Assembly (NCBI GenBank): GCA_032622095.1 | Contig: CP136069.1 | Location: forward strand, 164,166,394-164,230,393 | DNA: 64,000 nucleotides | Source of the DNA: Siphonodentalium dalli | Taxonomy: Eukaryota; Mollusca; Scaphopoda; Gadilida; Siphonodentaliidae | Direction: 5' to 3' | In this document: in pieces, positions 32,833 to 44,821 of the stretch | How the letters are laid out: every line of letters starts with the position of its first letter | Numbering within the stretch: position 1 is the first letter of the stretch | Translations under genes and position numbers: made by a program | The notes under the pieces: generated by a model | Seen by the model: the letters and a program-made list of their open reading frames with translations, nothing else | Told to the model about the DNA's origin: nothing | Databases searched by the model: none

Positions 32833-34063
32833 CAACTTATTTTATGTTTTACGAATTTTTACGTATATATGGTGTTATATCAGTAGTTTGACTTACTGTA
32901 GACAATTGGACCGTATAAGGTAATTTTTGCAGCAGATTTAAGTGACAAAAAAGACTGAATAGTGTGACGGTGTAATTTAGCCCTAGTTTATATACAACTA
33001 ATACAAGTTAATACTGACAACTAGCAGCTAACATATTCATCCATATCACCGGTATTTACGACATCCCGTTTACCCTCTCAACTTTGCTGTATTCGATCCG
33101 TCCCTGTCTTATCACTGTCACTTCAGCCCAATGCTAAACGCTCTAGTACCGCCAATTCAAATAGTACAGGTAAGCTCGCAGCTGATTGGATGACACATGG
33201 TCGCGCGTAAAGTTGTCAAAGGTTAAACAGTTTCGCGGGGTTTTAGATTAGTTGGTCAGAAAGTTATTGTCTTAAAGTCTTAGTTTATTTTGTCGTCAAG
33301 ATGTCGTCAAGTTGTTTAGACTATCGTTGTGTACAGATCCTGACATAGTGGCCTATGTCTCATTGAACTGGTATGTTCACAGTTTCTATATTTTATCGTT
33401 ATAACATGTTTTTATTAATACTTTTGTCTTCAAGTAAATCACCATAGAGTTTGTCCATTTTGACATAAAGTATATTTCCTATTTTAATTATATTTTAATG
33501 TGATTACTTTTGTGAGGTTATCTCCCGATAACCTGAGATGCCAGTTTGTAGATATCTCAATTAGATAGATTGGATATCTGGCATTTCTTGTATTTTCAGG
33601 AACTCCTCAAGTTCCTTTAACATATATTTGTGTATGCACATATGCGTGCTTATTATGTATGCAAATGGTAATATATTTGCATTTGGTTGCAGGGCCTACT
33701 ATATTCTATATTCTATGCCTATACTGATGTATGATAACACTCTCTGTGTTATGTGAACAGACTATGCCAGTCTGTGGATGATGTTTGATTGTATGTGTTG
33801 GTGGTGATGATGATGATAATCAAGATGTGTTATTAAGATGAATAAATGCTATTGAAGACTACAAAAGGTAATATGAACTTTCCATAGACCCTGCCCACCA
33901 AGACTGAGAATTAATTGACGGAGCCCATACTGCCAAGGCTAACTATATAAATTTAATGTCAAAGGCTCAAGGACATTTAATAATATAAATGGACCCATAG
34001 AAACCCTATGACAATAATAATAATATATTGATTGGCCTCAAACACATCTACATAAAACGGTCA

Positions 34064-34720
34064 CTATGAATATCGGACATAACCGAACACAACCGAAAAC
34101 AAGTCCAAATATATAAGGGTTATATAAAAGACGGAAATATATTAAATAAAGTTTATAACGATGTGTGTGTGTGTGTAAGCTAGTGATATGTGAAGTTTGG
34201 TGCAATTTGGTCGATTAAACGTTATGTTAATGAAAGTTTTATGTAATTTTACGCCGTCGGCGCATAAGACAGAGTCCGGCATTATGGCGGCTAGCTCTAT
34301 GAATACCGAACACAAGTTCAAATAAGGCGTATATGAGGGAAATAAATGAAATAAATTTTATAATCATGTGTGTGTATATGTAAGTTAGTGATATGTGAAG
34401 TTTGATGCCATTTGACCGATTAAAAGTTACGTTATTTGAAGGTTTATGTACAATATTAGCTGTCGGCACGTAAACCAGAGTTCGGCAAGATGGCGGCCAA
34501 CTCTATGAATACCGAACACAAGTTCAAATAAGGCGTATATAAGGGAAATATATAAAATAAAGTTTGTAATGATGTGTATTTATATGCAAGTTAGTGATAT
34601 TGAAGTTTGATGCAATTTGGCCTATTGAAAGTTTAGTTATTTGTAGGTTTATGTACAATATTAGCTGTCGGCACGTAAACCAGAGTTCGGCAAGATGGCT
34701 GCTAACTCTGTGAATACCGA
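34064..34720. repeat. Tandem repeat, about 206-bp unit, three copies
   Basis: 'gaataccgaacacaagttca' starts at 34301 and 34507, with a partial at 34712 and a more diverged first copy near 34064. Each unit contains 'agttagtgatat', 'tttgatgcaatttg', 'gtcggc' and 'cagagt.cggcaagatggc'. The repeat is internal to the 3.56-kb element. Confidence 0.9.
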
Positions 34721-35324
34721 ATACTCACTTATCGATCTTGACTGGAAGGATTTTAGCAAGCTGTTCACAGTCGTGCACTTCTCCACACAAAATGTTTCAT
34801 GTGAAGAAACAGACAGGAACATTATTATGACGAATTCAAGCCATCATGATGCATGTACTAGTACCATAACTACCACCTTTTTAATCACACCCATTTGTAT
34901 TTAATTGTACGCATATAGCTCACAACGGGATGACACTAATGTGTAAACTAGCTTCCGAAATTGGTACCATACAACGAAGAATGAAGTACCGGTATATGGC
35001 CTAACTTGTATTCTTTCAGAAATAGTTAAATTAGTTTTGCACGAAATTCCGCTCGCTCATTTCATTTCTGCATAAATTAATCTCATTTCAAATAACTTTT
35101 ATCGCATCAAAGTGCATTTTAGCCACCATTATTCGTTATATAATCCACATTCTAGCAAAGCCAGTTCATAATTCAGCACATTCAAACAGTTTTATTCGGT
35201 GATCGCTATTTATCGTAAAGGCTTAGGTAATTATCCAGCGTAATTTATCAACTCGTTACGCGATAATAATATAAATACTATCTGCTCGATTTTGAATTTT
35301 CTTGGCGAAATGGGTCTGTTAGAC

Positions 35325-35800
35325 ATATATTATTATTATTATGACGATACAAAAAATATTTTTTTGAGAGACTAATTCCTTTAAGAGATACTAGTAATAG
35401 AACCAACAGCTCTTCGCCACCTGCATATACACACTGCTGCCATGTATGGCCGGCTTTAGACTGGCATGTCCATGACCGAAAGATGGAATCCCTAAATACA
35501 GGCAGCAGTGACAATATATGCAGCTGGCCAAGTACTGTCATCGTACATAGAAAGATAGAGAGGAAAATAGAGTAGTAGAAGAGATTCCTCAGTACCTAAA
35601 ATTTTATCGAATAATTCCTGTTTTATTAGGTGATTCCATGTAGCCAAGTTGCAGTTAGGTTCAATATATTTTACATAATTATTCCACAATGTGATTCCTG
35701 TGTAGAAAAAGCTATTGTAACCAAATACCCTAACATGAGGCACAGATAATCTAAAGATTCCAGACCGGAGATTATATTTACAATGAGTATAATACTATAA
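35325..35800 (-). pseudogene. Non-LTR retrotransposon fragment: reverse transcriptase C-terminal tail
   Basis: Reading the minus strand from about 35796 gives a peptide containing YNLRSG, then IFRLSVPHVRVFGYNSFF, then YTGITLWNN. These motifs, a YNLRS word and a hydrophobic F(F/Y)..G...WN block, are the familiar C-terminal tail of CR1/L2/RTE-like reverse transcriptase ORF2 proteins, where the LWN is normally followed by LP. A stop lies a few codons upstream, and the enzyme's palm and endonuclease domains are absent. Downstream on the minus strand the sequence runs to a TAATAATAA-type short tail near 35327-35341, the likely 3' end of the insertion. It is a dead 5'-truncated copy. Family assignment among non-LTR clades is not possible from this piece. 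Confidence 0.68.
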
Positions 35801-36150
35801 AACATCATTTTATAGACAAAAGATTGAACAAGGAGAGGTGTTAACAATGAAATCAGCAGATAACTAGTAGGCAAAAATAGGCAGACCGGAATAAACAAAT
35901 AAATTGAAATCGACAGAAACGACGACCAAAAGACCCCAGCAACTGGGAATTTGATATAAGTACCGACTTTCTTCCTGCATTGGGGTAGTATCAAAAGCGG
36001 TAAATTTAAAGATGGAAAACCCACACGGACCTGTTAATTTTGCGCCAAACTATAATGTTTGCCACCTACAATGCTACAACAGGTTAGAACTATTAGAGAT
36101 ATTCCAATAAAACTGTAAAACACTATCACGATTAACCCAACACAATTTTA

Positions 36151-36273
36151 TATGGTACCAATCATCCACACTGAAATGGTACCAATCGTCCACGGGGTAC
36201 GAAACGTCCAGGTATCAATCGACCCGTGGGTACGAAACGTCCAGGTACCAAACGTCCAAGGTACCAATCGTCT
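36151..36273 (-). repeat. Right terminal phrase cluster (GGTACCAATCGTCC)
   Basis: Phrases GGTACCAATCATCC, GGTACCAATCGTCC, GGTACGAAACGTCC (twice), GGTATCAATCGACC and GGTACCAAACGTCC lie in succession. They vary mainly at CAATC/GAAAC. The last 60 bp are the inverted partner of the left terminus. Confidence 0.93.
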
Positions 36274-36849
36274 AGAAGCCGGTGAAATCTGTATTGTGTT
36301 ATTCTCCTGCCAAAGGAGGTATGATATCTACCAGCTATAGGTAAAGCTGAATCCTCATAGATTATGGCAACTGATCCGTGTCACCATGCTTCGTGATATC
36401 AAATGTTCATGAATGTGGACATTGCACTGATTGAAATGCCCATTAGTTAAAGATGCAAAGTTCTTCATCAGTTAACCAACACTTGAGGAAATTTTGAAAA
36501 TTTTATTCCAAATTTAATATTGCATGGGTGCATTCTCATTTACAGTGTGTGTAATTACCGACATCTAAGCCAAACATTCGACAAGGTGGAGGGTTCGAAT
36601 CCGACATCGGACTTTGTGTCGCCATCTGCATCCCCAGTACCATGGGCATCACGAATCAACCATCGGTGACACGACCATGCAGTGCTCCGAGAACCATTCC
36701 AGAAGCAAAAGAATCTCAGAAAAATTTCGAAAAACGCGTACCGTACTGGGCGAAGTTCGTACATCCGTCCTCTACGGTGTCATGTCAAAGGATGACACTG
36801 TGCTAGGAACACCGTCGGACCTGGAGCCTATGTTAATGGATGTCCAGTG
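36274..36849. other. Spacer with a B-box-like word
   Basis: 'gggttcgaatcc' at 36591-36602 fits a Pol III B-box core, but no A-box or tRNA fold was found around it. An 85-codon frame at 36614-36871 resembles no known protein and reads into the TTAA element's flank. Confidence 0.4.
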
Positions 36850-36871
36850 TGCAAAACTATGCCCTCGTTAA

Positions 36872-37974
36872 CTCGTTTGGGACGTGATACTTTGAGAAAA
36901 CATTACTCACAGACGAGATTGTTTGCAGAAATGCTTACTTTTATATAATTTTATAACAATTTATGCGTTTATTCAATGTTGAATCAGACCATTTGCCATG
37001 GCAGATTACTCCGCATGACAACTCATACTATATGGGTGATCATCCGCAGTCTATAAATCTTCTAGAAATTTTGGGTAGATAACACCAAATTGCGCCCGGT
37101 TGCCATAGCAACCTATTTTAGGAAATTTATGTGTTTGGGGGCTGTAATTTCGCTATATGACGAAATTTTTGTGACATTTTGAATCAAATATAAATTATTT
37201 CCGAAGATAAATGATCCAGGAATATTATGCCAACATCTGGAACTAGCCTTTCTCGAAAATCACCCAACACCGACAGAGGGCGCCATTCAAAATGGCCGCC
37301 AAAGCCCCGTATTCTAATGTTAAAATGCTTACTTTTATATCATTTTATAGCAATGTATGCATTAATTTAATGCTGAGTCAGACCATTTGTCATGACAGAA
37401 TTCTCCATGTGACAACTCATAATATATGTATTGGTGATCATCCGTAGTCTATAATTCTTCCAAAATGTTTGGGTAGATACCACCAAATTGCGACCAGTTG
37501 ACATGGCAACCGTTTTTCGGAAAATTATGTGTTTTGTGGCTGCAATTTCGCTATACGAGATGTCTGCATGCGACATTTTGAATCAAATGTAATTAATTTC
37601 CAAAGATATAGGATCCAGGAATATACTTAAATTGCCCCCGCTTCTTGTCCTCCCGCTGAAGGGGTCAAGTTTGACATACCATGGTGATTGCCAACCGAAA
37701 ACTTGTCTACGACTTATGCTACTGGGCGCCGCTATTTTGGAACAATTACGTCACGAATCACGACACGCGACCCCCAGTGACGCTAAAAATATGTTACATC
37801 TTCCTGGATCCCTCGCTTAGTTATCGGCCTATATTTAATACATGTTACTGTGCGCAAAACATTTATTTATAAAAGAATCATTCACTGATAACAAGTGCAT
37901 GAAGTGGGAAACGAATATATCCGTTTCCCGTCCTGTAGGTAATGTTTTGGGAAACGTTTCCCGTCCTAAACGAG
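36872..37974. mobile_element. TTAA-flanked element (family H), 1.1 kb
   Basis: Lies between TTAA at 36868-36871 and 37975-37978. Ends are CTCGTTTGGGACG and CGTCCTAAACGAG. Most of the interior is a 394-bp tandem duplication. Near the right end, GGGAAACG/CGTTTCCC words form hairpins (37907-37964). No transposase was recognised. TTAA use suggests piggyBac-like or Kolobok-like mobilisation. Confidence 0.75.
36930..37625. repeat. 394-bp tandem duplication, diverged
   Basis: 'aatgcttacttttatat' begins copies at 36930 and 37324. Both run through 'cagaccattt', 'gacaactcat', 'gatcatccg.agtctataa', 'gggtagat' and 'gatccaggaatat'. Divergence is around 15-20 percent by eye, so the duplication is old. 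Confidence 0.9.
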
Positions 37975-37978
37975 TTAA

Positions 37979-39140
37979 AGAACCCTATCGTGGCGATGAA
38001 GTCACGTGTAAATGGCAACTTGAAATTACCTGATCAATTACCTGATCACCGACGCAAGTGACCGCAGTGGAAATAAGCCACTGTCTAATTTACTCTGCTA
38101 ACCCGGGCATTGGTCCGAATAAACTCTCAACAACAGTTCCTGACTAAAGGCATCGCTCTAAACCGCACGCGAAAGACACATACAAGTGTGAAAGCCGCCT
38201 TTTTTTTTACATCCTGCCGATTTTGGCCAATCATGTGTTCAGTTGTTTAAACTTTTTTAGCAATTTGTACTGAAAATTCGCGGTGGACTTCTCTTTGCTG
38301 GGCAGAGAAGAGGTGGCGCAGTGTTTCATAACCATTCATCGGTTGTTTTTCTGCTTTCCTGTTGGTTTTATGCTTCGATGCAGCTGGAACAAACAAATTT
38401 AGTATCAAGGTCCATTTGTTCTGAGATTTGGTCTGAATGAAGAATTATTTTATTCTTTGTTTGTACTTCGTCTATATAACCAAAATTTACTGTCCAGAAC
38501 CTATTCACTCCAAGAGAAAAGTTTCCCGGAGAACCAAATACCAACATATAACCAAGCACTTTGGTTCCACTCTAACTTCTTTGGTTCCACCTTACATATG
38601 TAAGTTTGGAAAACTTGGGTTTTTCATAGAACCAAACTGAATCCAAGGTTTGTGTGGGAACACGACTGACCTAGCTTAAATTCCCTAGTCTAAAAGTTAA
38701 CAATCGGTTCCCGAGTTTGCATGGGGTTAAGATGATTTAGAAAAGACTAAATCAAGGGTCATTCCAATAAAATACAAATTCACACATGCCGAGACTATGT
38801 TCCAGTCATATGTAGACGCCAATCAATATATTACTATAGGGGTAACTCTATTGCCATATTACAAATAGGAGAAACAATGTATGAACTTCCTTCTTCGGGG
38901 TCTATTCAGTGAACCAACTCGTGTGATATCAATTGTAATGTATTTACCAACTAAGAGAACATTCCGAAACGTTCTTATGATTATGGAATATTTTGGAATA
39001 ACGATATCCCAAGCTGGTGAGGTTCTACAATTTGGTTCCGAATATGAATCATTTGATTCTATTTTGGTCTACCTATATTAACCTAAATTTAGTGTTTAGA
39101 ACCTAATAATTCCAAACACGGGACAAAATGCTGGACCAAT
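37979..39140. other. Spacer with a weak direct repeat
   Basis: Blocks 'tctatata.accaaaattta.tgt..agaacct' near 38470 and 39070 resemble each other. Frames of 60-67 codons in this region (for example 38881-39081) are not recognised. Confidence 0.4.
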
Positions 39141-39168
39141 TATATATACATATATATATATATATATT
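39141..39168. repeat. (TA)n microsatellite
   Basis: TA run with one CA interruption. Confidence 0.93.
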
Positions 39169-39324
39169 GGGAAGAAATACATATTGTTTAAACCAATCCA
39201 CCATGCAGTGTTAAGCTGTTTCAGTGTGGCAAATTTGTATTTTCAGCATTTACTTCTGGTTTAGATGTCTGTCCTTTTTTTCTCCCGTTCGTCCCGCTTC
39301 GTCTGGTATCCCTGGGGGGGGGGG

Positions 39325-39984
39325 TAATTAAGCTGAATGTGAATCAATATAAACGAATTTTGAGTCCCCCTATCAACTTATATGTATATATATGATTACA
39401 TGTGGTAGTACAACGTGGACGTGGCCGCTGTCCATACAAAATATGCCATTTTGGCTAAGAAACAATCAAATTTTGAACAAATGGTGCTATAAAATCTGCG
39501 TACAAGCCTTGTTGTTGAGTCCTGAATACCGGTCAAAATTAAACTGGGGATATGTGTCTCGAAGTACCAATTAACAGAGGGACCGTGTGAATTCTGCGGA
39601 CCGCCTGGAAATGGATCCCGCGTACCAATAGAGGGGTGATACCATAAAACATTATGGTCTATGATTATATAAAGTTATCTAGCCCTCAATGGCAACTTAT
39701 CGACTGAAGACATTAGTTAGGTAGCTATTTAGATATATACATGTATATGTATACATATATCCGCTTCCATTCGTGACCTCATTTGCATATATATATTCAA
39801 CACAATCGTTGAAGCTGGTTTGCCGCACACGGTCGATGAGTTTATCAGCCATTGGAATCACTGTTAGATTAGCCGTAAATGTGCGGATCTCCTCCACCAC
39901 TAAAATTCGCAATGTCGTGATATGACCTTAGTTTCTGAAAGCGACACCAAAACCCCAATCTATCAAACAACTATTTTCAACTTA
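39325..39984. other. Spacer without recognised feature
   Basis: Includes a short TACATGTATATGTATACA stretch near 39739. No gene recognised. Confidence 0.4.
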
Positions 39985-40165
39985 TTACTTTTAATATATA
40001 TAGTATTACTATACTATGGTATATATTTTAAATATACTGTGATAGAACCACGGTATTTGTAACGTAGTATTACTATAGTACAGTCTAATATAGTAATAAT
40101 ATAGTGTATTATACTGCAGTAGTACTATAGTACATTATATTACAATATTACTATAGCAGTACACG
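39985..40165. repeat. Cryptic TAGTATTACTA-type simple sequence
   Basis: Overlapping, largely self-complementary words tagtattactata, actatagta and tactatagtac recur through this tract. It behaves as low-complexity sequence that could fold in many registers. Confidence 0.8.
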
Positions 40166-40196
40166 TATTACGCCCTGTCACTATAACTCGCGGACA

Positions 40197-40409
40197 TATT
40201 GGATCCACCAGGTCCGACCGGTTCCGTGATTTTAGTGCTACATGTCAAAGTGATGGAGAAGCTATCATTTACATTTATGGAAGTCACGAATAATAAAAAG
40301 CTCTATATATGGAAATGCTACTCCAGAACATTGACCTGTAGCACTAAAAGCAAGGATGGGTGCTGGATGAATCTCTGAAATCACGGAACGGAGCTGGATA
40401 AATCCAATA
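40197..40409. mobile_element. Palindromic MITE-like element, about 213 bp
   Basis: Left arm TATTGGATCCACCAGG continues to TTCCGTGATTTTAGTGCTAC. The right arm contains TTGACCTGTAGCACTAAAAG and ends AAATCACGGAACGGAGCTGG then ATAAATCCAATA. The right arm carries about 30 bp not mirrored on the left. A target duplication is not clear. Confidence 0.75.
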
Positions 40410-40607
40410 CGGTCGCGACTCAGTGATCACGCTTTCATAGTGTTCATCTCTGGATTGTCTGTGGTTTCCAAGAAATTAGAACCTCGTCTCGGCCACCACC
40501 CCCATCTGAATTTTGCAGCTCTAGATCCAAAAGTAAAGGGGTAATTTAAAGCAGATTAAATATAAACATCTCGAAATGACTACCATTATAGATGCACCAT
40601 GTTTTAA

Positions 40608-41190
40608 AGGGGTACTGTACGCCAAATGTTGTTGTTGGTTTCTATAGTCTCCGAGTCGGAGAATAAGGTAACAATTTTTCCATTATTTGAAAGTCTGTTG
40701 AGTACGAAGTCATGTTACGGATGACAAATTTACCGGAATGCAAAAATACAAATTGTCGTTGTCGAGTAATTTTTGTAAAGTGTTCAACCAAATGAATCAA
40801 ATAAAAGTTATATTATATGCATACTAGTCCCATATAATCATTTAAGTTATTGTATCGTCGCTAGTCAGTGAGTGGCTTGAGTGTTCTCCCCGTATCATCA
40901 TAATATTTTAAGCAATCGTGTGTGCGATCGGTTTAAAAATCCAGTATCCCTCAATTACTATTTTTGATTACGGTAATTCGTAATTTAATTGACGCCATTT
41001 TATGGCTCCAGTCATAAATTCAATTTATATCAAATTATTAACTTTTAAATTATTAAATTTTAAGATAGCCTATTAACCTGAGCGTTTACAGAATACATCT
41101 TCGACTCAAAATACTTATGTTTCTATATATTATCGATATTAGATCGTTGTTGTCACCGGAAATTTAATGAAAATGGCGTACAGTACCCCT
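40608..41190. mobile_element. TTAA-flanked MITE (family I), 583 bp
   Basis: Lies between TTAA at 40604-40607 and 41191-41194, with perfect 18-bp ends AGGGGTACTGTACGCCA(A/T) and the inverse TGGCGTACAGTACCCCT. The A/A' duplication begins inside it at 40839, so only its right part (52093-52444) exists in the second copy. Confidence 0.85.
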
Positions 41191-42194
41191 TTAAAGTTAC
41201 ATAATCCGAAGTAACGCTCCCAAATTACTATTTCTTTGGCTTCGGGGGTAAACAATGTTTGATTCGAGTCGAGGAACCCACCTATCAAAGCTCAGAGTGA
41301 TCAGATATCGATTTTTGAAATTTGTTATTTCCCGAGATATGTTCTCATTTGTGGCATGGAAAAAAATCGTCAAGGCGACGGATGGAGATGGATAACTCTA
41401 AAATCAAGTGGTATATATACGGCTAATTGTCGTGATGATAAAGTGGTAATACGTACCTTTAAGCCATATTTCTTTGAACAACATGTTGATAAATAACACG
41501 TTTTGGGGAATTTTTATACCATATAGCTGACAGTGGTAAGCATTATTTTATTATAATTAATCGATTCTGATAACTAAAGCGTATTTTGAAGAAATGTTGT
41601 TGTTGTTATTATAGTTTGATGATATGGGGACCGTCTGTTCGGATTGAGGACCTTTTTTAATCAGCATGTGCACACTGACCAACCGATTCCCCGTTGTGGT
41701 GTGCGTTTGGCCGTTGTGGTGTGGCGAAACGCCGCTGTACGGTGTTTTTGGCGAAATTCGCAAGCGGGTAGGAGAGGGCTGATCACCAAAATCGGGATGG
41801 AGAGTTAATGTGCATATTTATAATAATGAGACCCCCACAGCCCTGAAGAAGGATATTATACCCAACGAATGAGCGCTTCCCTGACTCTCTGTTTGTTTGT
41901 ACGGCTGAGAAATAGCCTACACAAAATGCCAGGGTGGGCATTCTGACAATGGTTCCTCGACATGAAAGCCTTATTTGCTCACCCCTGAACACAATTTGAC
42001 ACCCCGCTGGTATTCTCCACGTAAGAAAAATTATCCCCGATCATGCTGGTAACGGCCCCAATTCTCCAATAGCCTAAATATTCAATACAATCCCAATCGA
42101 AGTGGGTCAATATCAGTCTGGGTGAACGTCGACTCAATGTTGTAATGAATATTTAGGTATGAGTTTACTCAGACTGGGTCAATATGGAAGGAAA

Positions 42195-42420
42195 CGGGCC
42201 CACTCGCCCCTGGGCCAGCTCGCCCCAGTCGACCTGGGCCAGCTCGCCCCGAGCCAGCTCGCCCCGGGCCAGCTCGCCCCAAGGGATAATGTCTTATTTA
42301 AGTTGTCGTTTTGGGGTCGTTTTGCTTGCTTTCTCTGGCTTACAGTCAAGTGATACCCGAGTCAAGTGATACGGTACCATACAAAGTGATACCCAAATCG
42401 GTGTCAACTGATACCCAAGA
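42195..42420 (+). repeat. Short phrase repeats: GCCAGCTCGCCCC and AGTGATACCC
   Basis: Four close copies of GCCAGCTCGCCCC plus one 'actcgcccc' lie in 42199-42284, and one more at 43075-43090. GGGCCAGCTCGCCC is itself close to self-complementary. Directly after, AGTGATACC or CTGATACCC occurs four times in 42345-42416. The style resembles the terminal phrase clusters of the 3.56-kb element, but no inverted partner was found. Confidence 0.8.
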
Positions 42421-43908
42421 TGTGTATCATTGAATTTGGAATGTTGAATTAAATATACACACATTCGAGATCATTATTTGTCCGAACGTCATGTCGGAAT
42501 ATACTCCATTCCTAGATCGAAAATGTCTTGAGTCGAGCCACTGCCGTTGTATATAGTCGCAGTTACAACGGAACATATTTGTGGTTACCCGGTATGATGT
42601 CAGATAAATATTGCACTGCTTATATACGGTATGTGGTCGGCATATGAAAGTGATTATCTATCACACTGAAGCCATCTCATCCTCTGAAGTGTGAGGTGTG
42701 ATTAGTCGATTGGTTACTGTGTAAACAACCTGCTTCTATTGTTTTGATAGGATATGAATGGGGATATAATAACGGCTTCTACGGGTTTCCCAAACTCCAG
42801 AGATAGTGAGATGAACTCAGAGAATAAGAGAAACTTTAATATCCAGAATGTGAAAACAGTTCATTATTGTTATTTATGAATTCGCCGGTTCGTCGTTCAA
42901 ACCAACTAGTGTGATAAACTGCATGGCTATTATCTGTGCTAACAAACGTGCCTAAAGTAATCTAAATGTCAAAATTGATGGACATAACTCTGAAATATAT
43001 CATAATCTGAATTTAAGAAATTAATATATTAATATATATTAACTTATTTACAACTTTAATACAAATGTAATACCCGGGCCAGCTCGCCCAGGAAGGCCAT
43101 TTGTGTCAAAAATCAAAGTGCCAATTTTCAAATCCTAAACTTGTTTTTTAAGTGTCACAACGCTCAATTTATAAACCAATTTTATAAACCAATTGGACTT
43201 ATTCTTATACACGGGTGCTATTTACTGATTCCAGAAGGCAAAATCTTCATTTCAGGAATGTCGTTTGTGCCAAAAATCAAAGTGCCAATTTTCAAATTCT
43301 AAACTTCATTTTATTTTTTTTAAGTGTCTCAATGCTGATTTTATAAACCGATTGGGCTTATTCTTTAGACTATAATACACGGGTGGTTCTCACTGATTCT
43401 AAACTTCAAGTTAGTTTTTTAAGTGTCCCAACGCTCATTTTGTAAACTAACTGGGCTTATTCTTTATATAATGGTGCTATGATTTACTGATTCTAGAAGA
43501 CAAAATCTTCATTTCAGGTTCCAATTAGCTCACACAAATGTAAGCTGATTTAAAATTAAAATGGTTATATCCATAACGCAAACGGGCTATTTCCCTAATT
43601 CTAGAATATATATTATATGTGTCTTGAATTATAGGCGAGTTAAAATTAGAATGATGAAATAAGCGTAGTAGAAGTCATAACGCGAAAGGAGGTTACGTCA
43701 ATCCATGTTCGTACCCAAACTTAAACTTTTTCAGAATGAAGATTATAAAATCTACTTTTCAGAATGAAGATTATAAAATGTACAATATAAAATGAACATT
43801 TTAGCGAAGCACGGCCTTGACCCTTAAATGTCAAGGTTGTTGTTTAATGAATGATCCCCAGCTTGGCGTGGGTTGAAAGGAAGGAAGCGGGGTAACGTGC
43901 AAGGACGC

Positions 43909-43988
43909 GGATCTTCGATTTTGAAGATCCCCCGAATATTGCCGAGCCGATTCGGGTATCTCCGGGGGATCTTCAACATCGGAGATCT
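43909..43988. repeat. Hairpin: GATCTTCRATNTTGAAGATC-type arms
   Basis: GGATCTTCGATTTTGAAGAT then CCCCC pairs with GGGGGATCTTCAACATCGGA then GATCT. Each arm is also locally self-complementary. The inverse of the first arm recurs at 48501-48526 in segment B. Confidence 0.88.
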
Positions 43989-44821
43989 GAGTATACTTCG
44001 CTGTTGTTTTTGTTGATGTTGACTGCCGTTGTGTGTTTTATTTGATGTTATAATTTACATTTATTTGTGTACTCGGCGATTATAAAAATACCGTATATAT
44101 AATAAAGACGAATTAACAATTAATTAATTATTGAATGTCAATCAATCATGAATGAAAATTGTTTTTTAACAATCATGCAGACGATATTTAATTTATATAC
44201 GTCTATAGTTTGACTTTGAACTGACACAGAACAGTCAGTTACGGTGGTGTAGAACGCCACCAGACGTTACGAAAAAGACTTAAAAAAAAAAAAAAATAAG
44301 CGCACAAAGTAAACAAGAAAACCATAGTCAGAAATGGTAACGCCACCAAGATCGTATTATTAGCCATAAATATAAATCATAATATAAAATATATTGGTTA
44401 CATGAATGGACCGCCTCAGAATTCCGTTAAGATAAGTAATTCTTCAAATTATTACAATGAACTACGGCTTATAAATTACTGCAGGTTTCTCATTCGCCAC
44501 ACCAGAATGCTTCTAAATGCGGATCAAAGCTAAGAGTGCGTGGCACAGCCATTGTTCATAGACATTTTACAGATAGCGAGAATGATGCATGCTGGGAACG
44601 AAAGCATCCACAGCAAAGCCATGTGCTTACGGGGGCATGCGTTTATTATAGGGGATTTATGGTGGGCCTATAAAACTAATTATAACTTTGTTATCTGTCA
44701 TAGTTTATGCGTGAAATTTTAAACATATATACCTGGACATCTACCCCTTCCAGAATGTTGAAAAACATTTTCAGTTGCTCATCGTATTTTTATAGACGAA
44801 ATAGTCCGAAATTCCAGAAAA

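Larger units (their letters stand above)
32719..36273. mobile_element. 3.56-kb element with phrase-repeat inverted termini
   Basis: The left end, AGACGATTGGTACCTTGGAC continuing through GTTTCGTACCCAC, is mirrored at the right end in inverted orientation over about 60 bp with few mismatches. Each terminus is built from short phrases (GACGATTGGTACC, GGACGTTTCGTACC). The interior holds a 206-bp tandem repeat, an old non-LTR fragment and AT-rich sequence but no transposase. A possible duplication GTGAAAT lies at 32704-32710 and 36283-36289, about ten bases outside each end. Superfamily unknown; a large non-autonomous DNA element is the simplest reading. Confidence 0.72.
40839..44313. repeat. Large duplication, segment A (first copy), 3475 bp
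   Basis: Collinear with 52093-55567 at a constant offset of 11254, with no net indels. One substitution was noticed (42190 G versus 53444 A). Contents: the right part of the family I MITE, a hairpin around 42071-42157, GGGCCAGCTCGCCCC phrase repeats, degenerate 'aatcttcatttcagg' blocks (43080-43520), a 27-bp tandem pair near 43733-43782 and the 43909-43988 hairpin. Frames of 61-69 codons are duplicated with the DNA and show no sign of selection. Confidence 0.97.

Noticed and set aside
36541-36640. Possible tRNA or tRNA-derived SINE around 'gggttcgaatcc'
   Set aside because: The T-arm does not pair, and no A-box or acceptor stem could be found. Only the B-box word itself fits.
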